The position numbers and the translations under genes are program-made. Below the pieces are notes generated by a model. That model saw only the letters and a list, made by a program, of their open reading frames with translations, was not told the origin of the DNA and ran no database searches. From Duncaniella freteri (GTDB lineage: Bacteria; Bacteroidota; Bacteroidia; Bacteroidales; Muribaculaceae), in contig NZ_SJSA01000001.1 in NCBI RefSeq assembly GCF_004766125.1, positions 806,001 to 870,000 of the forward strand: 64,000 bases of DNA. Direction: 5' to 3'. Positions 56,613-64,000 of this stretch are shown in pieces. Numbering within the stretch: the first letter of the stretch is position 1; each line of letters starts with the position of its first letter.

Positions 56613-57224
56613 ATGAAAAAAATTAAATATCACGCCGCAAAAATCTTACCAATCGCACTATTCTTATCATTAAGTTCTTGCCACGGCACCGAAGACGACC
56701 TCTATCCAAATAACTCAGAAAGAACTGATGCCAGTAGACGTATGTCGGTTTTAGAATATCCGGATATATATGAAATTTTAAAATCTGAGAAAGTAATACT
56801 TGAAGCCCTTAATGCATGGAAAGAAATGCTGACTTATGCGACTCATTTTTCACGACGTGAAATCGGTTTCTTCATTTATTATAGACATAGCTCAAATTCT
56901 TATTTTATTGGAGAATGGGTTTACGGCCCCTTAGTTCCTTTCACATTTGGGAATGAAGCATATGTCAATTTAGGCAAACCTCTATTCCCATATGAAGTAT
57001 GTGCATTTTATCATTGTCATCCCCCATATTACGGACCGGACTATCGGCTCACTGGTGCATCACAGGAGGATGAAAATCTTGCATATAAATTAGATATCCC
57101 CGGATTTGTTTTTGACTATAGTTATAGCAGCGTATGGGGCACTTATGATTATGAAACAGAAGCAGACTTCCCAACAACATATGTTTTTGGCCCCCGACAA
57201 AGATCCCCATATAAATTTTATTAA
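56613..57224 (+). CDS. JAB/MPN-like lipoprotein (DUF4329-like), putative metallopeptidase
   Basis: 203 residues from MKKIKYHAAKILPIA; a longer start at 56571 would put charged residues before the signal. Lipoprotein signal with cysteine 23 (LSLSSCHG). The core has a JAMM-like set: Glu83 (RREIGFFIYY), His134 and His136 (FYHCHPP) and Ser150/Asp153 (GASQED), in the order and near the spacing of JAB1/MPN zinc proteases. Similar domains occur in DUF4329 proteins. If metal-bound it would be a secreted isopeptidase-like enzyme. AT-rich compared with flanking genes. Followed 24 bases later by another exported protein. Confidence 0.6.
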   Translation: MKKIKYHAAKILPIALFLSLSSCHGTEDDLYPNNSERTDASRRMSVLEYPDIYEILKSEKVILEALNAWKEMLTYATHFSRREIGFFIYYRHSSNSYFIGEWVYGPLVPFTFGNEAYVNLGKPLFPYEVCAFYHCHPPYYGPDYRLTGASQEDENLAYKLDIPGFVFDYSYSSVWGTYDYETEADFPTTYVFGPRQRSPYKFY

Positions 57225-57248
57225 TACCCCTATTATTTTCCTGTCATC

Positions 57249-57776
57249 ATGAAAAAATATATCTTTCTGATCCTTGCTATCGCGGCCTCTGCATTCTTTA
57301 CATACGGAGAGGACACAGCCTATAAAGAGTCAAAAAAAATGAATTTTAAGCCCGAAAAAGAGGCTCAAATTATTCAGACAGCAAAAAAGGTGGCACATGA
57401 AATAGCTCCTAAAATAAATATTGACACCCTTGTGCCGTTAATATTCAGTTTCTTCATCGCCGACAACCATCCTATTATCAACAAAAAAGCCATTGCAGTC
57501 CATTTCATGAAACACGAAAATGACTACTTAGAAATGGAACTGATGCCTCTCGACCCTGTCACTAAAATGCCGAACGGAAAGATGTTGACACGCAAAAGAC
57601 CAAACTCGATCTTATGTGTAGTCCTGTTTGAAGATTCTCTTGAACCTGTATACTTATCGGATAGCCACAATAGAGTTTTACATTTTACGCCAGACTATAA
57701 GACCTACCGTAGAAATAATCTGGGTCGGGAATTGGAACCGTTTGTACCACACCCCGGTGAATATATAGTGTATTAG
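57249..57776 (+). CDS. Exported protein of unknown function
   Basis: 175 residues, not recognised. Signal peptide about 1-19 (MKKYIFLILAIAASAFFTYG). The mature part starts with a charged helix (KKMNFKPEKEAQIIQTAKKV), then strands with SFFIADNH, MPLDPVTKMPNGKML and a C-terminal PHPGEYIVY. No cysteines in the mature domain. Directly downstream of the JAB-like lipoprotein with the same AT-rich composition; the two are likely an operon and perhaps enzyme and partner, which is speculation. Confidence 0.6.
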   Translation: MKKYIFLILAIAASAFFTYGEDTAYKESKKMNFKPEKEAQIIQTAKKVAHEIAPKINIDTLVPLIFSFFIADNHPIINKKAIAVHFMKHENDYLEMELMPLDPVTKMPNGKMLTRKRPNSILCVVLFEDSLEPVYLSDSHNRVLHFTPDYKTYRRNNLGRELEPFVPHPGEYIVY

Positions 57777-57800
57777 CACTATCAACCATTAAAGACATAA

Positions 57801-57851
57801 AAAAGAATTGGGAAATAAAAACAAATAGGTTTTTACTACCCAATTCTTTTT
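57801..57851. terminator. Bidirectional terminator
   Basis: 12-bp stem (57801-57812 with 57839-57850), 26-base loop, T run on plus and A run (T on minus) at the other end, between convergent genes. Confidence 0.75.
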
Positions 57852-57881
57852 CATCTATTTTCTTTGCTCAATATTTCCTTT

Positions 57882-58733
57882 TCATATACCGACATCAAAA
57901 AGATTTATCACCCCAGGGGCGAGAAAACGCTCCACCTCATAAGGATACACAGCCACATCGATCATTCCTGAAGAATATGGCGCGATGTCATAAGGATTGT
58001 AGTGGAAATACAACACATTATTATTAATATAAGGCTGACCGGGATATGTAAGCTGTGACGAGAATATGCCTGCACGATCAAGCCCTGACACCGGGACATC
58101 AAGCTGACGCGCAAGCGCATTGATTATCACAGGCATGATAGAATCGCGCCCCTGAGCGGTAAACATATTCCCCACATCAAGCACACGCCCCTCGGCAAGA
58201 TCGTAAGTGAACGGATGGACAGTAGTCATAGGGTGCGCTCCTCCAAGATACACCGAGGTCGTGACCTGATACGTCACCATTGACTCGTCAGACTCTATCA
58301 CAGACGCCGTCACATTATTAAAATAGCACCTGACCCCATCGCTTGGAGCAGGCAGGGAGTCCACAGGCATCAATTTCACAGTGCCGTTAGACTCCCCGAA
58401 CACTGTGGTATCATTCACGAAATGCCTGATGGCATCCTCCGGCGAGGAGAACACCGAATCGCCGAAACAATACCTCATCAACGAATCACGCAGCGGAGCT
58501 ATATCCGACTCCCCGAACGCCTCCGGCCAATGTATCGACGCATACTGGTCGAGATATGAGGTGTCACCGTCAAGCACAATACGGAAATTCTTATCGGCCG
58601 ACAGTATGACCTCCCTTACAGGGAAGCTTGTAACCTCCACATCTCCCACTGATTTCTTCTTCGCGTCACCACATCCTGTAGCAACAGCGGCAACGAGAAT
58701 GGCTCCCGATGCTAAAAGAACAAGACTTTTCAT
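57882..58733 (-). CDS. DUF3298/RsiV-like lipoprotein
   Basis: 283 residues from MKSLVLLASGAILVAAVATG (a longer in-frame start lies upstream of the promoter). Lipobox ATGCGD, cysteine about 21. The C-terminal half carries YLGGAHPMTTVHPFTYDLAEGRVLD and LYFHYNPYDIAPYSSGMIDVAVYPYE, the DUF3298/DUF4163 pattern of RsiV-like proteins. In B. subtilis RsiV senses lysozyme, but here there is no sigma factor next to it, so it may be just a lipoprotein with this fold. Single gene. Confidence 0.75.
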   Translation of the reverse strand: MKSLVLLASGAILVAAVATGCGDAKKKSVGDVEVTSFPVREVILSADKNFRIVLDGDTSYLDQYASIHWPEAFGESDIAPLRDSLMRYCFGDSVFSSPEDAIRHFVNDTTVFGESNGTVKLMPVDSLPAPSDGVRCYFNNVTASVIESDESMVTYQVTTSVYLGGAHPMTTVHPFTYDLAEGRVLDVGNMFTAQGRDSIMPVIINALARQLDVPVSGLDRAGIFSSQLTYPGQPYINNNVLYFHYNPYDIAPYSSGMIDVAVYPYEVERFLAPGVINLFDVGI

Positions 58734-58752
58734 TTTATCTCTAATTTCACTG

Positions 58753-58784
58753 CAAATTTGATAAATTAATTCACCTCTGCCAAA
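58753..58784 (-). promoter_or_regulatory. Promoter of the DUF3298 lipoprotein gene
   Basis: On the minus strand TTTG (58781-58784), 20-base spacer, CAAATTTG (58753-58760; one mismatch in TAnnTTTG). Confidence 0.45.
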
Positions 58785-58975
58785 TAAATTTATTGACAAT
58801 CTGATAGGTGATACATGTGTAACACACGGCATGACTCTGTTTGTTTACACCTACATTGTTAAATAAATCCATCATAAAGGTCAAAATTCAGGTATTTTTG
58901 AACAATTCTCACGAAAACGGAGCCTAATTAACATCTTTATACGTTTAAAAGTTCATGTATTGTAGAAATTTTGCT
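58785..58975. other. Intergenic region before acpP
   Basis: AT-rich spacer; no gene. Divergent promoters lie at each end. Confidence 0.4.
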
Positions 58976-58983
58976 TACCTTTG
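58976..58983 (+). promoter_or_regulatory. -7 element of acpP
   Basis: TACCTTTG, perfect -7 octamer, about 70 bases before the acpP start. The -33 is weak. Confidence 0.55.
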
Positions 58984-59051
58984 CACCGCGAATGTGATTT
59001 CATATCCGCACCGTAAATTCGATAATACTAATCAAAACTCTTTTAACTACT

Positions 59052-59288
59052 ATGTCTGAAATTGCATCTCGAGTAAAAGCTATCATCGTAGATAAGCTCG
59101 GTGTTGACGAAAACGAAGTAACCGAAACCGCAGAATTCACCAAAGATCTTGGCGCAGACAGCCTTGACACCGTTGAACTCATCATGGAATTTGAGAAGGA
59201 ATTCGGCATCACCATTCCCGACGACAAGGCTGAAGGCATCAAGACCGTTGCTGACGCCATCTCTTACATCGAGGCTAACCAGAAGTAA
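59052..59288 (+). CDS. acpP: Acyl carrier protein
   Basis: 78 residues, acidic four-helix ACP. The phosphopantetheine-bearing serine is Ser37 in [20 protein letters not shown]. Carries growing acyl chains in fatty acid synthesis. Separate terminator at 59376 before fabF. Confidence 0.97.
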   Translation: MSEIASRVKAIIVDKLGVDENEVTETAEFTKDLGADSLDTVELIMEFEKEFGITIPDDKAEGIKTVADAISYIEANQK

Positions 59289-59375
59289 TAAGTCTCACCT
59301 CCGTCCGCTCCACATTTTCACCACGGAGCCTCCAACATCGGCATCCGCGAAGATATAAGCGGTCGTGACCCATCA

Positions 59376-59416
59376 AAGGCTCCACTTGCGCCTATTGGCA
59401 AAGTGGAGCCTTATTT
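59376..59416 (+). terminator. Terminator between acpP and fabF
   Basis: Perfect 12-bp stem (59376-59387 with 59401-59412), then TTATTTC. It may attenuate rather than fully separate the two genes, giving ACP in excess. Confidence 0.65.
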
Positions 59417-59496
59417 CAATTTTCAAGTTAGCATCAGGATTGGTTGACTAACTTATCTCTCACCTACTAACCCAGTCTCTAACACACCTAATTATA

Positions 59497-60765
59497 ATGG
59501 AACTTAAAAGAGTAGTCATCACAGGTCTCGGAGCCATCACCCCCATAGGCAATGACGTTGCCACCACTTGGGCGAATGCCCTGGCAGGAGTGAGCGGTGC
59601 AGCTCCCATCACCCATTTCGATGCTTCCAAATTCAAGACCCAGTTTGCCTGTGAAGTCAAGAACTTCAACGCAAACGACCACTTTGACCGCAAAAAATTA
59701 CGTCAGCTCGACCTCTACGCCCAGTATGCCATCGTAGCAGCCCGCCAGGCCGTGGAGGATTCAAAACTTCTTGACGCCGAGAACCTTGACCGCAACCGTA
59801 CCGGCGTAATCGTCGCTGCCGGCATAGGCGGCCTGCACACTTTTGAGGAAGAGGCAGGCTATTATGCTGTTCACGGCGAAGAGCAGGGCCCAAAATACAA
59901 CCCGTTCTTCATCCCCAAGATGATTGCCGACATCGCTTCCGGCCACATCTCCATGGAGTATGAGCTCCACGGTCCCAACTTCGGTGTCGTATCGGCATGC
60001 GCATCATCCAACAATGCCATCATCGACGCATTCAACCTCATCCGTCTTGGCAAAGCCGACGCCATAGTTACCGGAGGTGCCGAAGCAGCCATCTTCCCCG
60101 CAGGTGTAGGCGGCTTCAGCTCCATGCATGCAATCTCAACCCGCAACGAGTCACCCGAGACCGCATCACGTCCGTTCAGCAAGTCACGCGACGGCTTCGT
60201 GATGGGCGAAGGCTCGGTAGTCCTCATCCTTGAAGAGCTTGAGCACGCCAAGGCTCGCGGCGCAAAGATCTACGCAGAGGTTGCCGGCGGAGGCATGAGT
60301 GCCGACGCATATCACCTCACTGCAACTCATCCCGAAGGTCTCGGCGCAATCCTCTCAATGGGCAACGCTCTTGAGGATGCAGGAATGAAGCCTGAGGACA
60401 TCGACTATATCAACGTTCACGGCACATCTACCCCTGTAGGTGACATCTCCGAGGTGAAAGCTATCGTTGAACTCTTCGGCGAACACGCTCACAAGCTCAA
60501 CATCAGCTCTACAAAATCAATGACTGGACACCTGCTCGGGGCTACCGGTGCACTTGAGGCAATGTTCTCAGTGCTCGCATGCCAGAACGACGTTGTGCCC
60601 CCAACCATCAACCATGAGGAAGGAGACGAGGACGAGAACATCGACTACACTCTCAACTTCACCTTCAACAAGGCTCAGAACCGTCCGGTACGTGCAGCCC
60701 TCTCCAACTCGTTCGGATTCGGCGGTCACAACGCCACCGTAATCATTAAAAAGTACGAGGCTTAA
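59497..60765 (+). CDS. fabF: Beta-ketoacyl-ACP synthase II
   Basis: 422 residues. Catalytic triad: Cys168 (VVSACASSNNAI), His308 (NVHGTSTPVGD) and His345 (KSMTGHLLGATGALEA, Lys340). C-terminal NSFGFGGHNATVI. Elongates acyl-ACP in fatty acid synthesis. In many Bacteroidales rnc follows; here it does not, and a minus-strand gene is next. Confidence 0.97.
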   Translation: MELKRVVITGLGAITPIGNDVATTWANALAGVSGAAPITHFDASKFKTQFACEVKNFNANDHFDRKKLRQLDLYAQYAIVAARQAVEDSKLLDAENLDRNRTGVIVAAGIGGLHTFEEEAGYYAVHGEEQGPKYNPFFIPKMIADIASGHISMEYELHGPNFGVVSACASSNNAIIDAFNLIRLGKADAIVTGGAEAAIFPAGVGGFSSMHAISTRNESPETASRPFSKSRDGFVMGEGSVVLILEELEHAKARGAKIYAEVAGGGMSADAYHLTATHPEGLGAILSMGNALEDAGMKPEDIDYINVHGTSTPVGDISEVKAIVELFGEHAHKLNISSTKSMTGHLLGATGALEAMFSVLACQNDVVPPTINHEEGDEDENIDYTLNFTFNKAQNRPVRAALSNSFGFGGHNATVIIKKYEA

Positions 60766-60780
60766 ACAAAAGCACATATA

Positions 60781-60834
60781 ATAAAAATAATCAGGGTGAC
60801 AGGAAATGATTCCTGTCACCCTGATTATTTTTAT
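60781..60834. terminator. Bidirectional terminator with 25-bp stem
   Basis: Perfect inverted repeat 60781-60805 with 60810-60834 around ATGA. AT-rich ends give T runs on both strands, serving fabF (+) and the DUF3127 gene (-). Confidence 0.85.
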
Positions 60835-60844
60835 TATTGCTCTC

Positions 60845-61270
60845 TTAGAAAGGCAGATCGTCAGTTGGGCTTGGAGCAAGATCCACAGCAGGAGGAGGCA
60901 CAGGAGCTCCAGGGGTAGCATAGCCTCCAGGCATCTGAGTAGCAGGCCCGTAAGATGGCACAGCCGCAGGTGCCATACCGGGCTGGGCTCCAGCCGCAGG
61001 CTGGTCGGGAGCCTCCGCTTTCCAGGCACGGATATCTACATACCAACGCCCGTTGAACTCTCGGCTATCGATGTCAAAACTTATTTTCACCACCTGACCT
61101 ACCTGAAGGGGGAACTGGTCGACACGGTCACCAAAGAAATTAAATGCAACTTTCTTGGGATAAGTCTCTTGGGTTTCAAGCACATATTCGCGCTTCTTCC
61201 ATACATTTCCCTTAGCAGAGGTACCTCCCACTTCGGGCAAAGCAACTATGATCTTGCCTGTAATTTCCAT
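60845..61270 (-). CDS. DUF3127 OB-fold protein with SSB-like acidic tail
   Basis: 141 residues. Residues 1-80 match DUF3127, an OB fold related to single-stranded DNA-binding proteins (KGNVWKKREYVLETQETYPK, VAFNFFGDRVDQFPLQVGQV, SFDIDSREFNGRWYVDIRAW). A Pro/Ala/Gly-rich linker (about 85-130) leads to the end PSPTDDLPF, like the SSB C-terminal DDIPF that recruits repair proteins. Suggests an auxiliary single-strand DNA-binding protein. Monocistronic. Confidence 0.8.
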   Translation of the reverse strand: MEITGKIIVALPEVGGTSAKGNVWKKREYVLETQETYPKKVAFNFFGDRVDQFPLQVGQVVKISFDIDSREFNGRWYVDIRAWKAEAPDQPAAGAQPGMAPAAVPSYGPATQMPGGYATPGAPVPPPAVDLAPSPTDDLPF

Positions 61271-61445
61271 ATTATATATCTATTGTTCTTATTCCTTCTA
61301 TTATTCGAGCATATGCAATATTCAAGTGCATATTACTTACAAAAGTAGTCAAAATATCCCTAACACTCAGTTAAAATTAGTTAATCAATCAAGCCATATA
61401 CAATCATTGATGTCTTTACCACGTATTTAAGAAATTTATTCTTAG

Positions 61446-61453
61446 TAACTTTG
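61446..61453 (+). promoter_or_regulatory. -7 element of the Yip1-smpB genes
   Basis: TAACTTTG, perfect octamer, 29 bases before the ATG at 61483. Confidence 0.6.
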
Positions 61454-61482
61454 TACTCCTTATAAACAACTTGTTGACCAAG

Positions 61483-62028
61483 ATGAAAGATTACCTCAAA
61501 TGTTTATTGCAGCTCATTCTCTCACCACGCAACGGATGGGAAGATATCGAAAAAGGTGATGTCTCACCGTCGCGTCTGGCAGTCGACGGATTTCTCCCGC
61601 TCATAGCCATTACCGCGGTCAGTGTATTTGTCCGCGCTATGTTCCTGCATCACGTGGAGTTCCTCACTCTGTTCATCGATATGATTATCACATTTGTGGT
61701 ATACTTCATCTCATATTTCTTCGGAACATTCATTCTGTCGATATTCATGGAGCCGATGGTCGATGGAGAATATGACGAAGAGAAATGCCAGACATTCACA
61801 CTTTACACCCTCGGACTGCTCGCTCTCATTACCATTATCTTCAACTGCTTTCCGTTGCCTAAGATAATGCTCTTCTTCTTTGCTCTCTACATAGTGCTCA
61901 TACAGTTCAGAGGCACTTCATACATGCGCATACGCACCGAAAGCACCGGTTTATTCATGATACTTGCCGTGCTGGGAGTGCTGTGCCCCCCCTACATCTT
62001 CCACTTCATCTTCTCAATTCTATTCTGA
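61483..62028 (+). CDS. Yip1-family membrane protein
   Basis: 181 residues from [20 protein letters not shown]. The motif [19 protein letters not shown] followed by [20 protein letters not shown] is the Yip1/DUF1282 start, then about five membrane segments. Function unknown; integral inner membrane. One base separates its stop from the smpB ATG, so they are coupled. Confidence 0.75.
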   Translation: MKDYLKCLLQLILSPRNGWEDIEKGDVSPSRLAVDGFLPLIAITAVSVFVRAMFLHHVEFLTLFIDMIITFVVYFISYFFGTFILSIFMEPMVDGEYDEEKCQTFTLYTLGLLALITIIFNCFPLPKIMLFFFALYIVLIQFRGTSYMRIRTESTGLFMILAVLGVLCPPYIFHFIFSILF

Positions 62029-62029
62029 C

Positions 62030-62482
62030 ATGCAGACCAAAGATATCAACATAAAGAACCGACGAGCCACATTCGATTATGCCATCGGTGACACATATAC
62101 AGCCGGCATAGTGCTTACAGGCACCGAAATCAAGTCGATACGCTCAGGCAAAGCATCTCTTGTCGACACTTTCTGCTATGTCGACCACGGCGAGGTATGG
62201 GTAAAGAATATGTATATCGCCGAATATTTCTATGGCTCATACAACAATCATGCCGAACGCCGTGACCGTAAGCTCCTTCTTTCACGCAAGGAGATAAGCC
62301 GACTTGAAAAGTCAGGCAAGGAAGCAGGATTCACAATTGTCCCTCTAAGACTGTTCATAAACGAGCGCGGTCTCGCAAAACTCGTGATCGGCATAGGACG
62401 AGGCAAAAAAGAGTATGACAAGCGACAGTCCATAAAAGAGCGCGAGGACAAGCGCGACATGGCGAGAATCCTACAGAAATAA
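62030..62482 (+). CDS. smpB: SsrA-binding protein SmpB
   Basis: 150 residues. [40 protein letters not shown], then [20 protein letters not shown] and [20 protein letters not shown], the basic C-terminal tail that enters the decoding centre with tmRNA. Rescues stalled ribosomes in trans-translation; ssrA is not in this window. Start at 62030 one base after the Yip1 stop. Confidence 0.96.
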   Translation: MQTKDINIKNRRATFDYAIGDTYTAGIVLTGTEIKSIRSGKASLVDTFCYVDHGEVWVKNMYIAEYFYGSYNNHAERRDRKLLLSRKEISRLEKSGKEAGFTIVPLRLFINERGLAKLVIGIGRGKKEYDKRQSIKEREDKRDMARILQK

Positions 62483-62505
62483 ATATAATCTGCCGGATTG
62501 GCAGA

Positions 62506-63012
62506 TTAAAGCACCATTACACCTGATTCACCATCGTTGGCGGTCACACGATACCATGTGCGGCCATTTCCTCTGTGCATCATCTTTATTTCACTTACTT
62601 GGAATTCTGCACCGTTCACAACCACAGTTGCTCCGGACATTATAGAATCGCTGCTCTCCTGACCTAATCCGACTGTAATCTCGCCAGCACCGTCAAGATC
62701 CCTCACAATCCTGTGTCCGTCTTTTGTCACGGAGAACAATATCCCGCCACGGTCATACCTCATATCAGCACCCAGACCGATAACCCGGAACACATCATCA
62801 TCCAATTCTTTTCGGAATGCATCATCGGCTGTGTCCGGCTTATGTCCTGCACCCGGACCTCCGTTACCTGAGGATCCGCCGTTCCCATCACCAGAAGGGC
62901 GCATAGCAGATACCCTGTCAATAGGATCATCGTGACTGCAACCTGTCATGTAGCAGAAACATGCGGCTGCAACAGCCGAAATAATAAATACACGTATAAT
63001 CATCAGTCTCAT
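62506..63012 (-). CDS. Small lipoprotein of unknown function next to an endonuclease I-like gene
   Basis: 168 residues (start at 63012 or Met4 of it). Lipoprotein signal ending MTGCSHDD (cysteine about 25). A Gly/Asn/Ser-rich linker (about 40-58) precedes a compact domain (about 65-168) with VFRVIGLGADMRYDRGGILF, DSIMSGATVVVNGAEFQVSE and WYRVTANDGESGVMVL; the strand pattern suggests a small beta barrel. Not recognised. 18 bases downstream of the nuclease-like gene and probably co-expressed with it. Confidence 0.6.
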   Translation of the reverse strand: MRLMIIRVFIISAVAAACFCYMTGCSHDDPIDRVSAMRPSGDGNGGSSGNGGPGAGHKPDTADDAFRKELDDDVFRVIGLGADMRYDRGGILFSVTKDGHRIVRDLDGAGEITVGLGQESSDSIMSGATVVVNGAEFQVSEIKMMHRGNGRTWYRVTANDGESGVMVL

Positions 63013-63030
63013 AATGGTATCTTGTTAAAG

Positions 63031-64000
63031 CTACGGAACAATCTTAATCATCATCCGTCCGGTCTCTCCGGTGCTCTCTGAACTGTACTCAAGATCATGA
63101 GATCCGATCCCTATCTCTGAAGCCTCAAGCACTTTTGAGGTAACAGTCGTACCGTCAATCTTCCACACCGCATCTGCCGGTATATGCGGTGATGAGAGAT
63201 ACACGCGGTCAATCTCCAGATGATAAGTCGAATGCAGAGGCACAGGATCATCACCCACTCTATACACCTCTCCGGCTTTGTCACCCCATATGTATTCTGA
63301 CAGTTCCGCGTACTTCACAAACGGATTTCCTCCACCCTGCATTGCTGCTGCACGAGCCTCCCATTCCATCTCTTCAGGAGTGACAGGATACTCCTTGGAC
63401 CATCTCACAAGCAATTCTTTCCCATATACACTGAAATACGGATAATCCGTATCCATCATATTATACCCGCGCGGAGTAAAAATGTCAGCAGGATACATGA
63501 CTGCCGCATAGAAAAACGCTCTTGCCACTCGTCCACGCAGCTGTTCAGGAGGAGAATACAAGTCGGTCTCCTTTCCGTATATGCTACCGATGCCCACACT
63601 CCAATACGCGGAACTGAATTCAGGTATATCAACCTTCCCCGGAAGCAGATCACTCTTTCGCCTGATGTCATCCGCGGTCATTGGTATGAGATTATTCAAA
63701 TCCTTTTTAATATCATCCCCTCCAGCCTCATCAATATACGTCCACCATTTATGAGGGACTATCTCTCCCGACTCATACCCTGCCGGAAAGCAACCGTTTA
63801 TGATGCTGACCGTCCTACCTGTAAAATGGTCCTGTAGATCACATGTCAGACCGTCGGTCCCATTTAGCTTCTGCGGCTTGAATTCCTTTCTTATGGCATC
63901 AGAAAGACCTTTACCTGATTTTCCTGAAAGATTATTGATATGAGCTTCGGAAACAACCGTGGCAGGCATCTCCGCACGGGGACTGACCGCGGCGAAGATT
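63031..64000 (-). CDS. Endonuclease I-family exported protein, degenerate active site (cut by right edge)
   Basis: At least 323 codons; the frame continues past base 64000 and the extra residues IFAAVSPRAEM look like the end of a signal peptide, so the true start is outside. Family features: SIINGCFPAGYESGEIVPHKWW, KDLNNLIPMTADDIRRKSDL, LRGRVARAFFYAAVMYP, MQGGGNPFVKYAELSEYIWG (endonuclease I/NucM type). The usual REH at the first and HH in the DLHHL second motif are replaced (GEIVPHKWW, DLNNL), so nuclease activity is doubtful. The C-terminal about 90 residues are a beta-rich extra domain. Confidence 0.75.
   Translation of the reverse strand, partial: IFAAVSPRAEMPATVVSEAHINNLSGKSGKGLSDAIRKEFKPQKLNGTDGLTCDLQDHFTGRTVSIINGCFPAGYESGEIVPHKWWTYIDEAGGDDIKKDLNNLIPMTADDIRRKSDLLPGKVDIPEFSSAYWSVGIGSIYGKETDLYSPPEQLRGRVARAFFYAAVMYPADIFTPRGYNMMDTDYPYFSVYGKELLVRWSKEYPVTPEEMEWEARAAAMQGGGNPFVKYAELSEYIWGDKAGEVYRVGDDPVPLHSTYHLEIDRVYLSSPHIPADAVWKIDGTTVTSKVLEASEIGIGSHDLEYSSESTGETGRMMIKIVP

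Noticed and set aside
57882..58733. RsiV anti-sigma factor
   Set aside because: The fold matches DUF3298 but no sigma factor gene is adjacent and there is a lipobox instead of a membrane-spanning anti-sigma domain.

Overview
The window is chromosomal DNA of a Bacteroidota bacterium, most likely order Bacteroidales and plausibly family Muribaculaceae. The evidence is: SusC/SusD outer-membrane genes; Bacteroidota-only families (GldH, DUF3127, DUF4843, PKD-like lipoprotein, DUF4369-TlpA); the S12-S7-EF-G-S10-spc-alpha ribosomal order with map and infA; almost no Shine-Dalgarno sequences; and about twenty copies of the Bacteroidetes sigma-ABfr promoter (-33 TTTG, 19-20 bp, -7 TAnnTTTG). The family-level placement is inference.

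Layout, left to right. 1-5041: start of dnaE (cut by the edge), a DUF4369-TlpA thiol-disulfide protein, dapA, a Dpm1-like glycosyltransferase overlapping pyrC. 5164-8027: korAB, a two-subunit 2-oxoacid:ferredoxin oxidoreductase. 8243-9613: M23 peptidase and ndk. 10094-20978: a probable seven-gene secretion/uptake operon (secreted protein, esterase, SusC, SusD, DUF4843 lipoprotein, PKD-like lipoprotein, TlpA) behind a promoter with eight consecutive G in its spacer. 21177-28233: hpf, a XerC-type recombinase, an OmpA-family porin, transketolase, an FHS-type sugar transporter and a small membrane protein.

28369-47144: the ribosomal cluster, all on the minus strand, running rpsL-rpsG-fusA-rpsJ-rplCDWB-rpsS-rplV-rpsC-rplP-rpmC-rpsQ-rplNXE-rpsN-rpsH-rplFR-rpsE-rpmD-rplO-secY-map-infA-rpmJ-rpsMKD-rpoA-rplQ. 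Two very small genes, rpmJ and rpmD, are present. Two gaps inside the cluster (rpsN-rpsH, rpsK-rpsD) are long, GC-rich and contain hairpins. Upstream lie an EFR1-type flavodoxin/ferredoxin, prfB with an intact programmed +1 frameshift, and two identical tRNA-Val genes.

49495-50191 is an AT-rich non-coding stretch with a candidate small RNA and a cluster of DnaA-box-like nonamers just before a CAT-anticodon tRNA. 50391-54656 (minus) holds a ZapB-like gene, zapA, a 6S-like RNA candidate, rny, ricT and gldH, joining RNase Y with its known Firmicutes partner RicT. The SRP RNA gene follows, then a second OmpA-type porin, an AT-rich pair of exported proteins (one a JAB/MPN-like lipoprotein), a DUF3298 lipoprotein, acpP and fabF, a DUF3127 OB-fold protein with an SSB-like tail, a Yip1-type membrane protein, smpB, and at the right edge a lipoprotein plus a degenerate endonuclease I-family protein whose N-terminus is off the window.

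No CRISPR array, insertion sequence, integrase island or rRNA operon was seen. The most notable signals are the G8 promoter tract, the structured ribosomal-operon gaps, the DnaA-box-like cluster with its neighbouring sRNA candidate, the 6S-like RNA between zapA and rny, the shared C-terminal tail on two exported proteins, and the JAB-like lipoprotein.
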